Shown here: in pieces, positions 1-9,231 of the stretch
Numbering within the stretch: the stretch's first letter is position 1
Layout: the number at the start of each line of letters is the position of its first letter
NCBI GenBank assembly: GCA_031261485.1
Contig: JAISJO010000091.1
Span: forward strand, 62,001-126,000
Reading direction: 5' to 3'
Source: Propionibacteriaceae bacterium
GTDB lineage: Bacteria > Actinomycetota > Actinomycetes > Propionibacteriales > Propionibacteriaceae
Length of the DNA: 64,000 bases
Notes under the pieces: model-generated
The model's input: only the letters and a program-made list of their open reading frames with translations
What the model was told of the DNA's origin: nothing
Databases searched by the model: none
Program-made: the position numbers and the translations under genes

Positions 1-1
1 C

Positions 2-403
2 CTGCGAACGACCATCCCGCTCATCACCGCCTCGATGGACGCAGCCTTAGTTGTTTTCGCCCCCCGCAACGCAGCGGAAATACGCCGGATTCTGGCCCCC
101 GGTGGAGTGTGCGTGGTGGTGACCCCGACCGAGCGCCATCTGCAAGAGTTGCGAGCCACCCAACACATGCTCGATATCGACCCCGACAAAGAAGACCGCC
201 TGACAAGGCAGTTCGCTGACTTCAACCTTATGGAGCAACGACAGATCGAATGGCAGACAGACCTGACACAGCAGCAAGTGCAATGGGTCGTGGGCATGGG
301 CCCAAGCGCCTTCCACACCGAATCAACAGACCGAGCAAGCCACATTCAAGACCCGGTCAACACAACAGTTTCCGTCACAGTTCGCGCATTTCAACCGAAG
401 TAG
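2..403 (+). CDS. rlmA: 23S rRNA (guanine-N1)-methyltransferase, C-terminal part
   Basis: The reading frame is open from base 2, so the gene enters from the left and only its last ~134 residues are present; the ATG at 35 is internal. The segment around VVFAPRNAAEIRRILAPGG is the typical post-motif region of RlmA-type SAM-dependent methyltransferases (RlmA-I/RlmA-II, the latter including the tylosin-resistance enzyme TlrB), which methylate a guanine in a 23S rRNA hairpin. The N-terminal zinc finger and SAM-binding motif I lie outside the window, so the subtype and intactness cannot be judged. The assignment rests on recognised family sequence. Confidence 0.8.
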   Translation: MRTTIPLITASMDAALVVFAPRNAAEIRRILAPGGVCVVVTPTERHLQELRATQHMLDIDPDKEDRLTRQFADFNLMEQRQIEWQTDLTQQQVQWVVGMGPSAFHTESTDRASHIQDPVNTTVSVTVRAFQPK

Positions 404-802
404 ATCCCAAGCACCCCGAAGCACAGTAACGCTCCCCAAAGGTGCGGGGAGTTCTGCATGTGCAGGCTTGGGCTCAAATCGTCCCACCGATTTGGGGCGC
501 CCATAGTGCAGCGAGTCGGTAAAGTGGCGCAGCCACCGCCTCGCGGAACGACCTGCACATGCAGCACTCCCCACACCAACCCACATGAGGCAACTCAACA
601 ATCCTAGATACTGCGACTTCGCGCAGCATGACAACCGACAGGTAAAGTGGCGCAGCCACCGCCTCGCAGAACGACCTGCACATGCAGCACTCCCCACACC
701 GCCCCACATGAGGCAACTCAACAATCCTGGATACTGCATCCTTCAACTGTCGTGCAAGACACCGCGCTCGGGCTCATACACACTGTGGCATGATAGGTCT
801 TC
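404..802. other. Non-coding stretch with a duplicated 97-bp block
   Basis: About 400 bases without a convincing gene. It contains two direct copies of a 97-base block (listed separately) and a short copy of the dispersed CTGCG..CGCAG palindrome around 611-632. The ORFs drawn here on both strands follow the repeat and show no protein-like features. Confidence 0.6.
518..737. repeat. Imperfect tandem direct repeat, 2 x 97 bp
   Basis: Bases 518-614 and 641-737 align over 97 positions without gaps and with about four substitutions; the copies start 123 bases apart. The 26-base spacer carries a copy of the dispersed hairpin (CTGCGACTTCGCGCAG). Each copy also contains short self-complementary parts such as TGGCGCAGCCA. 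No function is assigned. The arrangement could reflect slippage, or a duplication mediated by the small palindromic element. Confidence 0.85.
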
Positions 803-1165
803 ATGAGCGACAATGTCATGACCACTGTCGATGAATACATCGCGTCGTACCCGCCCGAGCAGCAAGCCGTCATGGAAAAGGTACGCGCCATCATCTTGGC
901 TTCCACTCCCGGAGTCATTGAACGTATCGCCTGGCAAATGCCGAGTTACAAGCTGAAACGCCCACTCATCCACTTTGCCGCAACCAAGAAACATCTTGGC
1001 ATATACCCTGGCACGGTGCTCCCCGAAATATGGGGTGACATGCTCAAAGAGTACGACACATCCAAGGGGACCATCCGCTTCCCCTGGAACAAACCCATCC
1101 CCTACGACCTCATCGAACAGATTGTCGCCGCGCGCGTCCTCATGCTCCAAGGCGATGTCGAATAA
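803..1165 (+). CDS. DUF1801 (YdhG-like) protein, putative iron-chaperone fold
   Basis: A 120-residue protein matching the whole length of the DUF1801/YdhG family: an N-terminal 'TVDEYIASYP' opening, a central 'IAWQMPSYKL' block and 'IHFAATKKHLGIYPG'. Members adopt a frataxin-like fold and have been proposed as iron chaperones, but the biological role is poorly established. It is cytoplasmic and has no signal sequence. There is no clear Shine-Dalgarno before the ATG at 803; ATG at 818 (MTTVDEY) is an alternative start. It stands alone between the repeat region and the LRV gene. Confidence 0.8.
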   Translation: MSDNVMTTVDEYIASYPPEQQAVMEKVRAIILASTPGVIERIAWQMPSYKLKRPLIHFAATKKHLGIYPGTVLPEIWGDMLKEYDTSKGTIRFPWNKPIPYDLIEQIVAARVLMLQGDVE

Positions 1166-1202
1166 GGAGAACATGGCCAGGCGACACCCAGTTCTTCGCG
1201 GT

Positions 1203-1240
1203 GAGGGAACCACTGCCCAATCGTGCACTTCCTCCCAGGG
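1203..1240 (+). repeat. Solo terminus of the GGGAACCACTG dispersed element
   Basis: GAGGGAACCACTG followed by a TGCACT-containing stretch matches the element ends near 22055 and 26290. It sits between the DUF1801 gene and the LRV gene, and no second terminus is seen nearby. Confidence 0.5.
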
Positions 1241-1298
1241 GGGAGACACACCACGACTGAACGTGGGAGAATAGTTCGGCACCTAGTTGGGAGAAACC

Positions 1299-2999
1299 AT
1301 GGTTGATTGGAATGACAGGCCCGTTGCGAAGGCAGCGCTCGCAGATCCGACGACGTCTGCCGACGACCTGGCGGACATCGCTGGGGAGCAGCCTAGTCTG
1401 TGGCCGGATGTCGCCGCACATCCGAATGCCTATGCGGCGTTGTTGGACTGGTTAGATGCCCAGGGCGTGCCCGAAGTCAGTGCGGCTGTCGCTGCTCGCC
1501 GTCGCGCTGATGAAGGTCGTCTGGAACCCTCACCGGCAACCGAGACAGTGCTCATGATAACCGGCAATACCGAAACCACAAAGTATGACCCACAGGACGC
1601 CTTTGCAACCGCACCGTATTCTTATGGAGGCACCCCGCTGACAGCGGCATCCGAGGGCGGCCATGGCGCAACGACCAAGCTCGCCTCTGTGGAGAACCCA
1701 TTCTCCGATGAAGACCCTGACGAGCCAAAATCGCGCAAGCCGCTCATCATTGGACTGTGCGTGGCCTTGGGCGTCGTCCTGCTTGTGGCTGGAGCATTGG
1801 CGTATTACTTCGCCGTCGCGCGTCCCTTGTCTTCCGCGCAGGAAACCTACGACACCGCGGCAGCGAACCTGCAGTCCGCTCAAGACGATCTGAGCGAGTC
1901 AATAGACGAGGCCAACCGTATTTCAACTTCCACATCCACCCTCGTCCCCAGCGACATACGCGACAGTCTTTCTTCCTCAATCGAGACCGCACGCCCTCTG
2001 CTTGGCAAGCCTCCTGCTCAGCCAACTGGATCGCAGGAATTGATCGATGCTGCGAAAGACCTCGACTCGCGCGCCGAGGATGTCAAGCGCGCCACGACTT
2101 CACTGAACGCAGCAATTCGCAATGCCCTCGACCTTGTGGCCAAAGCCCTGACGGGCGTCGTCGAGACGGCACAGTCGGTGTACGATGCTTCCGCCGAGTC
2201 GTTGGGTGAAGACGATGAGCATCGCGCTGCCCTGAAGGACGCTCTCTCAGTCACCTGCACCCAATCCGACCCAGTGAACAAGCTGACCTGTTCGGACAAG
2301 GCCGCTGACGACATCCTCGTACAAGCTCACGGCATCCTTGTGGCCGTTGTCGCCCAGGCCCAGGCGATGTACGACTCCACTGACGGCCAACTCGTCGATG
2401 ATGCCCCCCGCCAGGCACTCCACGCCGCCATTGAGCAAGCCACCTGCGACCAGACTGACATAACGGAGGCTCTGGCGTGCATCAATGCGGCCCTCGTCGC
2501 GTTGCCTCAGGCTCAGAAAGCGGTCACTAAGTCTCTGGAGACTCAGACGTACGAGTACGTGATCACCGGCCCCAGTTGCGGACAGATGGGCTTTGACTGC
2601 GGCTACCCGAACAATGGCAAAGTCGAAAGTATCGACGGCTGGACGGCGTTTGCCCAGGCGGCCTTCTTGTGGATAAGGGTGAGCGTGACCGGAGACCAGG
2701 TGAAAGCACAAGTGTGCGGCACTCAAGGCGTTCTGCTAGATGTAAAGAATTGTTCCTTCAACGAGAGTGGAGTGGATGAGAGTTGGGCCTGGTCCGGAAC
2801 TCGCACAGGGAGCGAGGCGATCATCACCCCTCTTGATGCTTCCGGCACTAACGCCCCGTTCGTCTGGGCAACGGTGAAGTTTGCTGGCTCTGAGGCGGTA
2901 AGCCCGGCCACCACCGTCGCTTTCCCGCAGCCTTGCGAGAAACAGGACGGTACCTACGGCACGTACGTGGCTGACGATGGGCCACCGCACTGCGAGTAA
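1299..2999 (+). CDS. LRV-domain membrane protein with coiled-coil extracellular part
   Basis: The track starts at a TTG (1287), but the ATG at 1299 has GGGAGA just upstream and gives the same N-terminus as the paralogue at 24562, so I use 1299 (566 residues). Residues ~1-75 form a variant leucine-rich repeat (LRV-like) helical module with the motif 'DPTTSADDLADIA...PSLWPDVAAHPNAY'. A Ser/Pro/Thr linker follows, then one membrane helix (LIIGLCVALGVVLLVAGALAYY). The rest is a long external segment rich in Ala/Asp/Gln heptads, ending in a Cys-containing domain. The likely topology is a cytoplasmic LRV module with the coiled coil outside. It shares N-terminus and architecture with the genes at 4375 and 24562. 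Partner and function are unknown. Confidence 0.75.
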   Translation: MVDWNDRPVAKAALADPTTSADDLADIAGEQPSLWPDVAAHPNAYAALLDWLDAQGVPEVSAAVAARRRADEGRLEPSPATETVLMITGNTETTKYDPQDAFATAPYSYGGTPLTAASEGGHGATTKLASVENPFSDEDPDEPKSRKPLIIGLCVALGVVLLVAGALAYYFAVARPLSSAQETYDTAAANLQSAQDDLSESIDEANRISTSTSTLVPSDIRDSLSSSIETARPLLGKPPAQPTGSQELIDAAKDLDSRAEDVKRATTSLNAAIRNALDLVAKALTGVVETAQSVYDASAESLGEDDEHRAALKDALSVTCTQSDPVNKLTCSDKAADDILVQAHGILVAVVAQAQAMYDSTDGQLVDDAPRQALHAAIEQATCDQTDITEALACINAALVALPQAQKAVTKSLETQTYEYVITGPSCGQMGFDCGYPNNGKVESIDGWTAFAQAAFLWIRVSVTGDQVKAQVCGTQGVLLDVKNCSFNESGVDESWAWSGTRTGSEAIITPLDASGTNAPFVWATVKFAGSEAVSPATTVAFPQPCEKQDGTYGTYVADDGPPHCE

Positions 3000-3005
3000 T
3001 GCCTA

Positions 3006-3017
3006 TTTACCGGTAAA
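3006..3017. promoter_or_regulatory. 12-bp perfect palindrome TTTACCGGTAAA
   Basis: A perfect palindrome six bases after the LRV gene stop and ~160 bases before the GH3 lipoprotein gene. It could be an operator for the downstream gene or a chance site; there is no poly-T to suggest a terminator. Confidence 0.3.
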
Positions 3018-3175
3018 CTTGGCGGCCGAACCGAGGATCCGGGAGATCTGGGGATCCGGGGGACCGACAGCACCGGACTGCATAGACTCTGAAGCGCGCA
3101 GTCATCAGCACCTCTCCGACACGCTACTGCTTCCCAAACACGCGGTCAGCACGTCCTACCTGAGATACTGGACCT

Positions 3176-4378
3176 GTGCGTCGATTTTCTTCCACTCTGC
3201 TTGCCGTGACAACTGTTCTCGCCTTGGCCTCGTGCGCCCGGCCCATGCCAGCGCCTACCGAGCCGCAACCCACTGTCACTCCTAGCCAGACGGTGACTCC
3301 CACGCAGGCCACCCCGACTCCCACGGCGACTCCCGACCCCATCGACCCCAAAGTGGAGGCACTTCTCGCAGCAATGACTCCTGAGGAGAAGGCGGGGCAA
3401 TTGCTCATGGTGGCGATCAGGAATGCGGACGGCTCGGCCCTTCCCGATGCCCTCGCCACTATCCATGCCGGATCCGTGCTCTACCTCGAATATGGCTGGA
3501 CGGCGGCGGCAACCAAACCTATCTCCGACATGCTCAACGCACAGCCTCGCCCTCAGGGTATCGGGCTGTGGATTGCAGTGGACCAAGAAGGCGGCATGAT
3601 TCAACGCTTGGCAGGCGAGGGTTTCTCCACCATCCCTTCCGCCACCGAGCAGGGCAAGATGGACGACGCCTCCCTGCAAGCCAAGTGGACGGCTTGGGGG
3701 GCCGAACTGCTCGCTGTTGGGGTCAACATGAACCTTGCTCCGGTGGCCGACACTGTGCCGGCAGACAAGGTGGACTCCAATGCGCCCATTGGGCAACTTG
3801 GCAGGTATTTCTCCACCGACCCCGTCCTCAACGGGCACAAGGCCGAGGCCGTCATCGCCGGACTCACCGCAGCGGGTGTTGGCTCAGCCATCAAACATTT
3901 CCCTGGTTTAGGCCGTGTCACCGGTAACACCGACTACTCCGCCGAAGGAGTCACTGACGATGTGACAACTGCCAACGGTGCTTATATTACTCCTTTCACT
4001 GAGGCGATGCAGGCGCATCCCACGATGGTCATGGTCTCGGTCGCCACGTACTCCCTGATCGACCCTTCCAATCCTGCCGCCTTCTCCCCTGCCATCATCA
4101 ACGACCTCCTGCGCGGTCAGCTAGGTTGGCGCGGGGTGGTCATCTCCGACGCCCTCGACGCCGCCGCTGTGGAGGATGTGCCGATGGCTGAGCGGGGTGT
4201 ACGTTTCATCGACGCGGGCGGTGACATCGCCATCATCCCCGACGTGAGCGACGCTGCCACCGCACATGCAGGAATCGTGGAGACCATGGCCTCCAACCCC
4301 ACCTTCGCGGCGGCTGTGGACCAAGCAGTAATCCGAGTTCTGACCGCCAAGCTCGCAGCCGGACTGTTGTCCGAGTGA
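3176..4378 (+). CDS. Glycoside hydrolase family 3 lipoprotein (LpqI/NagZ-like)
   Basis: A 400-residue GH3 domain protein behind a lipoprotein signal peptide: basic start, hydrophobic core, lipobox LASC with Cys20, then a Pro/Thr-rich tether. GH3 landmarks are 'WIAVDQEGGMIQRL', 'AIKHFPGLGRVTGNTDYS' and 'GVVISDALDAAAV', whose Asp is the expected nucleophile. The family includes NagZ/LpqI beta-N-acetylglucosaminidases that trim muropeptides in wall recycling. The loop with the catalytic His in classical NagZ (KHFPGHG..DSH) reads GLGRVTGNTDYS here, so classical NagZ chemistry is uncertain. GTG start; GATACT ends six bases upstream and no Shine-Dalgarno is seen. Its stop overlaps the next gene's GTG, suggesting an operon. 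Confidence 0.82.
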   Translation: MRRFSSTLLAVTTVLALASCARPMPAPTEPQPTVTPSQTVTPTQATPTPTATPDPIDPKVEALLAAMTPEEKAGQLLMVAIRNADGSALPDALATIHAGSVLYLEYGWTAAATKPISDMLNAQPRPQGIGLWIAVDQEGGMIQRLAGEGFSTIPSATEQGKMDDASLQAKWTAWGAELLAVGVNMNLAPVADTVPADKVDSNAPIGQLGRYFSTDPVLNGHKAEAVIAGLTAAGVGSAIKHFPGLGRVTGNTDYSAEGVTDDVTTANGAYITPFTEAMQAHPTMVMVSVATYSLIDPSNPAAFSPAIINDLLRGQLGWRGVVISDALDAAAVEDVPMAERGVRFIDAGGDIAIIPDVSDAATAHAGIVETMASNPTFAAAVDQAVIRVLTAKLAAGLLSE

Positions 4379-6075
4379 GTACGTCTGGGGTACACATGCT
4401 TGATTTGATGGATGCGACAGTTGCTCAGGATGCACTGAGGGATCCGCATACGAGCAGCGCCGACTTGGCGTTCATCGCTGAAAACCATCCGAGCCTGCGC
4501 CTTCTGGTCGCCCACCACGGTGAGGCCGATCCGGCCTTGCTTGACTGGCTCAAGGATTTGGGAGACCCAGCGGTGTCGGCGGCTGTGCAGTATCGACAGG
4601 CTCTGGCGGCGAGACCTGTTCCCTCGACCCTGCCGACGCCGACACAACCGGAGTTCTTGCCGATCCCCGAATCGTCATCCACCGAATCGTCGGCTCTTGA
4701 CGCGCATGCTGAGCCTCGGCCGGCTCTTGAGCTCAAACTCACAGGGGCACCCTCAGGCATGACCAGGAGCCGCAGACGCTTGATAGCAATTGTCAGTTGC
4801 GTTGTCGCGTTGACTCTCCTTGTCACTGGTTTTGTTGTCGTGGTGCTTCCGAGAATCATTCCACCGAATCCATGGACTCAAGTCCTCGACAACAGTCCTC
4901 CCTACATGTTCTCCTCTGTGGCGGTTGCTGACAATGGAGATATCATCGCAGCCGGAGTGGTCAGGCCGATTGCAGCCTCCCCCGATGACTACCGCGGCAT
5001 AGACGCGGTTATTGCTCTGTTCGCTGCTAGCGGTGACCTCTTGTGGTCCAAGACCTATGGCGGCAATGACACCGACTGGTTCGGCTCCGTGGCGATTGCT
5101 GGCAATGGTGACATCATCGCTGTGGGATTCACCGACTCATCCGATGGGGACTTCCCCACCACTCATGACGGCTCTGACGCTCTCGTCGCCAGGATTAGTC
5201 CGAAGGGCAATCTCCTATGGGCCAAGACCCTTGGCGGCGATTCCTGGGACATTTTCGAATCTGTGGCGATTGCGGACAATGGTGACATCATCGCAGTCGG
5301 AAGCACGTACTCACTGAGTGGGGACTTCGCGACCACTCATACCCTCCCAGATGCGGTCGTCGCACGATTGAGCCCGACAGGAGACCTCCTGTGGGCCAAC
5401 ACCCGCGGCGATGGTCGTGCGGCATATTACTTTTCCGATGTGGCGGTTGCTGGCAACGGTGACATCATCGCAGTCGGTTGCGACGACTCAGCGAAAACTG
5501 CGGACATGGCCTGTGCGAGCGAGACCGCCAATGCAGTGGTTGCCCGAATCAGCGCAACCGGCGACTTTCTGTGGGTTAAGGAAATCGGCAGCGCTCTTCG
5601 ATATAGGTTCACCTCCCTTGCACTGGCAGACAACGGTGACATCATCGCGGCCGGAGATGGCACCACACCCACCGGACTGAACAATGGCGATGCGGCCATT
5701 GCCCGAATCAGCGCGACCGGCGACATCCTGTGGACCAAGGCCTATGGCGGCTTTGATGCAGACGGGTTCACATCCGTGGCACTTGCCAAGAACGGCGACA
5801 TCATCGCAGTCGGATACACCATCTCGACCAACGGAGACTTCCGCGTCACCCATGACGGTCCCGATGCTGTCGTCGCAGGAATCAGCGCAACCGGAGAGTT
5901 GCTGTGGGCCAATACCTACGGCGGCAGCCGCATCGACCTTTTCAATTCTGTGGCACTCGCCAAGAACGGCGACATCATCGCCGTCGGGTACACAACCTCA
6001 TTGGATGGAGACTTCCCCACCACCCTGGAGGTCGGGGCCGTCGTCGCTCGGTTCACCCCGAAGGGGGAACTCTAG
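4375..6075 (+). CDS. LRV-domain membrane protein with seven-repeat beta-propeller ectodomain
   Basis: Starts at a GTG overlapping the GH3 stop by four bases; ATG at 4396 is the alternative. Residues ~8-80 are the LRV-like module (QDALRDPHTSSADLAFIAENHPS), followed by a Pro/Ser linker and one membrane helix (IAIVSCVVALTLLVTGFVVVVL, ~140-160). After it come seven ~55-residue repeats, each with 'VA.A.NGDIIAVG', 'DAVVAR.S..GDLLW' and a Gly-rich turn, as expected for a seven-bladed SBBP-type propeller outside the cell. Paralogous to the genes at 1299 and 24562. Ligand unknown; coupling to the GH3 gene suggests a role at the wall, which is inference. Confidence 0.78.
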   Translation: MSTSGVHMLDLMDATVAQDALRDPHTSSADLAFIAENHPSLRLLVAHHGEADPALLDWLKDLGDPAVSAAVQYRQALAARPVPSTLPTPTQPEFLPIPESSSTESSALDAHAEPRPALELKLTGAPSGMTRSRRRLIAIVSCVVALTLLVTGFVVVVLPRIIPPNPWTQVLDNSPPYMFSSVAVADNGDIIAAGVVRPIAASPDDYRGIDAVIALFAASGDLLWSKTYGGNDTDWFGSVAIAGNGDIIAVGFTDSSDGDFPTTHDGSDALVARISPKGNLLWAKTLGGDSWDIFESVAIADNGDIIAVGSTYSLSGDFATTHTLPDAVVARLSPTGDLLWANTRGDGRAAYYFSDVAVAGNGDIIAVGCDDSAKTADMACASETANAVVARISATGDFLWVKEIGSALRYRFTSLALADNGDIIAAGDGTTPTGLNNGDAAIARISATGDILWTKAYGGFDADGFTSVALAKNGDIIAVGYTISTNGDFRVTHDGPDAVVAGISATGELLWANTYGGSRIDLFNSVALAKNGDIIAVGYTTSLDGDFPTTLEVGAVVARFTPKGEL

Positions 6076-6152
6076 GCGGGCTCGGCGTCGGCACGGGGTG
6101 GAATGCATTGCCGCTTTACCATCTCGGCGAGGCAGTACACCCAGCCCGAACC

Positions 6153-7142
6153 TTACTGATTCTTGAGACCGAAGTCCGACCCGAACCCGCGTCGCTCGTC
6201 AGCGGCCAACCTGTGGCGGCGGTTGGAGACGATTCCGACTATCAGAAGGGTAAGAATGGCGGCGACTGCCACACCCAAGACGATGATGAGGCCCAGCATG
6301 AGATTCGGATTGTCCTTCATGGACTGGGCCGCGCTCACGGGTGCCACTGTGGGTGCATTGGTCGGAGCGGTCGATGCCTTTGCGGTGGGTGTGGCAGTGG
6401 ACGAGGTGGAGGACGCTGATGGCGTGGGGGTCGGCGTGGGGGTTGCTTTGAGCGGTAGTTTCGCGGTTACCGACGAAGACTCGTACACGTTGTCGCCCGC
6501 ATATTCCACGAGAATATCCAACGAGGAGGGAAAATCGGAGGTCTGCGGCAGACTCAGGACGATGTCGTACTTCCCCTCGTCGCCGGTCACCGTCATGGAG
6601 GACACGTCGCCCCACGACAGAGTCACCGTGACTCGCGCCAGACTGACACCACTGCCCGTCGAGGATGTGAGGGCCCCAGAGATGGCGATGGTCGTTCCGG
6701 GATTTGCTGTCGCAGGATCGAGGGTAGCCGTCAGAACTGTCGTCGGTTTCGGCGGGGGCGCGATGTGGAAGGACAGCGAGTCAGAGCTTCGCAGGTATTG
6801 GGCGTCGCCGGGCCACATGACCACGACCGAATGGTCTCCCGCGTCTGGGTTGTTGAAGGACATCTGGAAAGAGCCCGTGGAATCTGTGGTGGCTTTGCCG
6901 ATGTTCTTTCCGTCCACGGAGACGGTCAGACTGAAACCGGCGAGGGGGTCGTTGTTGTCCTTGGCGAATGATCCAGAGATGGTTGTAGTGACAGGTCCGG
7001 GGGTCACGTCGGCGAGGACGACGACGGTGGCTTGGGCGGCTGCATGCGCAGTAGGCAGGCACACAAGAACGCCCGCACAGGCCAGAATAAAGGCGGCCAG
7101 TGCGGCGAGGGGGTTCAACCAGGTTCCCCGGACGTGGACCAC
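6153..7142 (-). CDS. Secreted, membrane-anchored Ig-like-domain protein
   Basis: The track ORF is 407 residues, but on the minus strand AGGAGG lies five bases before a GTG at 7142, directly ahead of a classical signal peptide (NPLAALAAFILACAGVLVCLPTAHAAA). I therefore start there (329 residues). The mature protein has two Ig-like beta domains of the 'TVVVLADVTPGPVTTTISGSF' and 'TVLTATLDPATANPGTTIAISGAL' type, a Pro/Thr/Ser-rich stalk, and a C-terminal helix (LMLGLIIVLGVAVAAILTLLIVGIV) followed by basic residues. It is probably a wall-spanning surface protein held by the C-terminal helix. Convergent with the LRV-propeller gene. No ligand can be named. Confidence 0.75.
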   Translation of the reverse strand: MVHVRGTWLNPLAALAAFILACAGVLVCLPTAHAAAQATVVVLADVTPGPVTTTISGSFAKDNNDPLAGFSLTVSVDGKNIGKATTDSTGSFQMSFNNPDAGDHSVVVMWPGDAQYLRSSDSLSFHIAPPPKPTTVLTATLDPATANPGTTIAISGALTSSTGSGVSLARVTVTLSWGDVSSMTVTGDEGKYDIVLSLPQTSDFPSSLDILVEYAGDNVYESSSVTAKLPLKATPTPTPTPSASSTSSTATPTAKASTAPTNAPTVAPVSAAQSMKDNPNLMLGLIIVLGVAVAAILTLLIVGIVSNRRHRLAADERRGFGSDFGLKNQ

Positions 7143-7459
7143 CAGCGCCTCCTGTCTTTGTAGGAACTCTACCTTGCCGTCCACGACTGTGCCAGTCCAA
7201 TCGCGGAAGAGCGGAGCGATTGCAAGCAAGAATGGATGTCTTGGGAAACGCTGATTGTTGGCTGCTTTGTCCGTCATCTGGCGACTTCGCGGAGAATGAC
7301 GAGGTGCGCGAATCAGTGTTTCCCAAGCCAACGCATCACCCGTGCGTGCGTCCCAGGTTGCCAACCCCCACGCCACGTGAACGCGACCTTCAGCCTCACC
7401 CGCGCGCGGCCCGGATTGGGTTTCCGACGTGAGTGATTGGGTGGACTACAGTAGGTGTC

Positions 7460-9127
7460 ATGATTGATGTCACCTCCACCTCCGCGTGGCAGACCCTCAC
7501 GTCCCTCGCCGATACCTTGCAACCTGACTTGCGCGCATGGTTCGCCACCGATCCTTCTCGCGTCTCGAATCTCACCCACGACGCTGGGGACTTGCGCGTC
7601 GACCTCTCCAAGAATCTGGTCACCGCCGATGTGTTGGCTGGCCTGCTGGACTTGGCCCGTGCCGCCGATGTCGAGGCTCGCCGCGACGCCATGTTCGCTG
7701 GCGAGCGCATCAACGTGACGGAGAATCGCTCGGTCCTCCACACCGCACTGCGCCGTCCGAAATCGGACTCACTCGTTGTCGACGGCGTCGACGTGGTGGC
7801 CCAGGTACACGAGGTCTTGGACCGTGTGTACGCCTTTGCGCGCCGGGTGCGTTCGGGGGCTTGGCAAGGGGTAACGGGCAAGCCCATCTCCACGGTTGTC
7901 AACATCGGCATTGGTGGTTCCGACCTCGGGCCTGTCATGGTGTACGAAGCTCTCAAGCCGTATGTCAAAGACGGCCTGGAATGCAGGTTCGTGTCCAACA
8001 TCGACCCCACCGACATCGCTGAGAAAACGCGCGGGCTCGACCCCGAGACGACCTTGTTCATCGTGGCCTCCAAGACGTTCACCACTTTGGAAACATTAAC
8101 CAATGCCCGTATGGCCCGTACGTGGCTGTGGGAGGCACTGGACGCCCAAGGCGTGTCGGTTGGCTCTGACGACGAGAAGTCAGCCGCTGTCGCCCACCAC
8201 TTCGTTGCCGTCTCCACGGCATTGGACAAAGTGGCTGCTTTCGGCATCGACCCGGCCAATGCCTTCGGTTTCTGGGATTGGGTCGGCGGGCGTTACTCGG
8301 TCGACTCGGCAGTCGGCACGATTCTGGCTATCGCCATCGGTCCGGAATCCTTCGCCGACTTCCTCGCCGGTTTCCACGCCATCGACGCCCATTTCTGCGA
8401 GGCGCCGCTGGAAGACAACGTTCCGGTCCTCATGGGGATGCTCAACATTTGGTACCGAGACTTCCTGGGATATTCCTCGCATGCCGTCCTGCCCTACGCA
8501 CAATACCTCCACCGCTTCGCCGCGTACCTCCAACAGTTGACAATGGAATCCAACGGTAAGAGGGTGCGCCTCGACGGCACGCCCGTGACAGCGGCCACAG
8601 GAGAGATATTCTGGGGCGAGCCTGGTACAAACGGGCAACACGCCTTTTACCAACTCATCCACCAGGGCACGCAGGTCATTCCGGCTGACTTCATCGCAGT
8701 GGCCACCCCCGCCCATCCTTTCAAGGACGGCGGCGTGGATGTACATGAGTTGTTCCTCGCCAACTTCTTCGCACAGACCAAGGCCCTGGCATTCGGCAAG
8801 ACCGAGGAGGAGGTACGCGCCGAAGGCACGGCTGAGGCAGTCGTCCCCCATCGCGTTTTCCCCGGCAATCGCCCCACGACATCTATCATGGCTCCAGCGC
8901 TGACTCCCTCGGTCGTCGGACAGTTGATTGCCCTGTACGAACACATCACCTTCGTCGAAGGCGTGGTCTGGGGCATCGATTCCTTCGACCAATGGGGCGT
9001 GGAACTCGGCAAGAAACTCGCCCTAGAAATCGCCCCCGCCATCAGTGGCGACCAGGACGCACTGGCCGCTCAGGACGCTTCCACCCAAGCGCTCATCCGG
9101 TACTACCAAGCGAATCGGGCGTCGTAA
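7460..9127 (+). CDS. pgi: Glucose-6-phosphate isomerase
   Basis: Interconverts glucose-6-phosphate and fructose-6-phosphate in glycolysis; cytoplasmic. Family signatures are clear: '[12 protein letters not shown]', '[18 protein letters not shown]', '[19 protein letters not shown]' and the C-terminal '[19 protein letters not shown]'. The track begins at a GTG at 7433; ATG at 7460 gives [10 protein letters not shown] and a usual family length (555 residues). TACAGT ends seven bases before this ATG and no Shine-Dalgarno is seen, so it may be leaderless. It supplies the substrate for the PFK encoded at 57735, which is not linked. Confidence 0.95.
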   Translation: MIDVTSTSAWQTLTSLADTLQPDLRAWFATDPSRVSNLTHDAGDLRVDLSKNLVTADVLAGLLDLARAADVEARRDAMFAGERINVTENRSVLHTALRRPKSDSLVVDGVDVVAQVHEVLDRVYAFARRVRSGAWQGVTGKPISTVVNIGIGGSDLGPVMVYEALKPYVKDGLECRFVSNIDPTDIAEKTRGLDPETTLFIVASKTFTTLETLTNARMARTWLWEALDAQGVSVGSDDEKSAAVAHHFVAVSTALDKVAAFGIDPANAFGFWDWVGGRYSVDSAVGTILAIAIGPESFADFLAGFHAIDAHFCEAPLEDNVPVLMGMLNIWYRDFLGYSSHAVLPYAQYLHRFAAYLQQLTMESNGKRVRLDGTPVTAATGEIFWGEPGTNGQHAFYQLIHQGTQVIPADFIAVATPAHPFKDGGVDVHELFLANFFAQTKALAFGKTEEEVRAEGTAEAVVPHRVFPGNRPTTSIMAPALTPSVVGQLIALYEHITFVEGVVWGIDSFDQWGVELGKKLALEIAPAISGDQDALAAQDASTQALIRYYQANRAS

Positions 9128-9137
9128 GGGGGCGCTG

Positions 9138-9189
9138 CGTCCTGCACACCCGCAACGACACGGAATCATGGATTCGCGTAAGCGGGTCA
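9138..9189 (+). pseudogene. Remnant of a ParE toxin gene (3' end)
   Basis: Bases 9138-9176 match 15037-15075, the end of the intact parE, with two differences in 39 bases, and encode the same peptide VLHTRxDTESWIR. No ParE sequence precedes it, because the preceding bases are the end of pgi. It is the leftover of a second parE copy and marks the left border of the accessory region. Confidence 0.8.
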
Positions 9190-9196
9190 CGTCACC

Positions 9197-9228
9197 TTGA
9201 TTCATGATAGCGAATCCGCTATCATGAA
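9197..9228 (+). promoter_or_regulatory. higBA promoter with perfect 12-bp palindromic operator
   Basis: TTGATT (9197-9202), a 17-base spacer and TATCAT (9220-9225) form a credible sigma-A promoter. TATCAT ends six bases before the higB GTG, so the mRNA would be leaderless. A perfect inverted repeat, TTCATGATAGCG (9201-9212) and its complement (9217-9228) around AATC, covers the spacer and -10. It is well placed for repression by the HigA antitoxin. Confidence 0.75.
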
Positions 9229-9231
9229 TGT

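Noticed and set aside
1287-1298. TTG start for the first LRV gene
   Set aside because: The Shine-Dalgarno-like GGGAGA lies inside this extension and the ATG at 1299 matches the paralogue's N-terminus.
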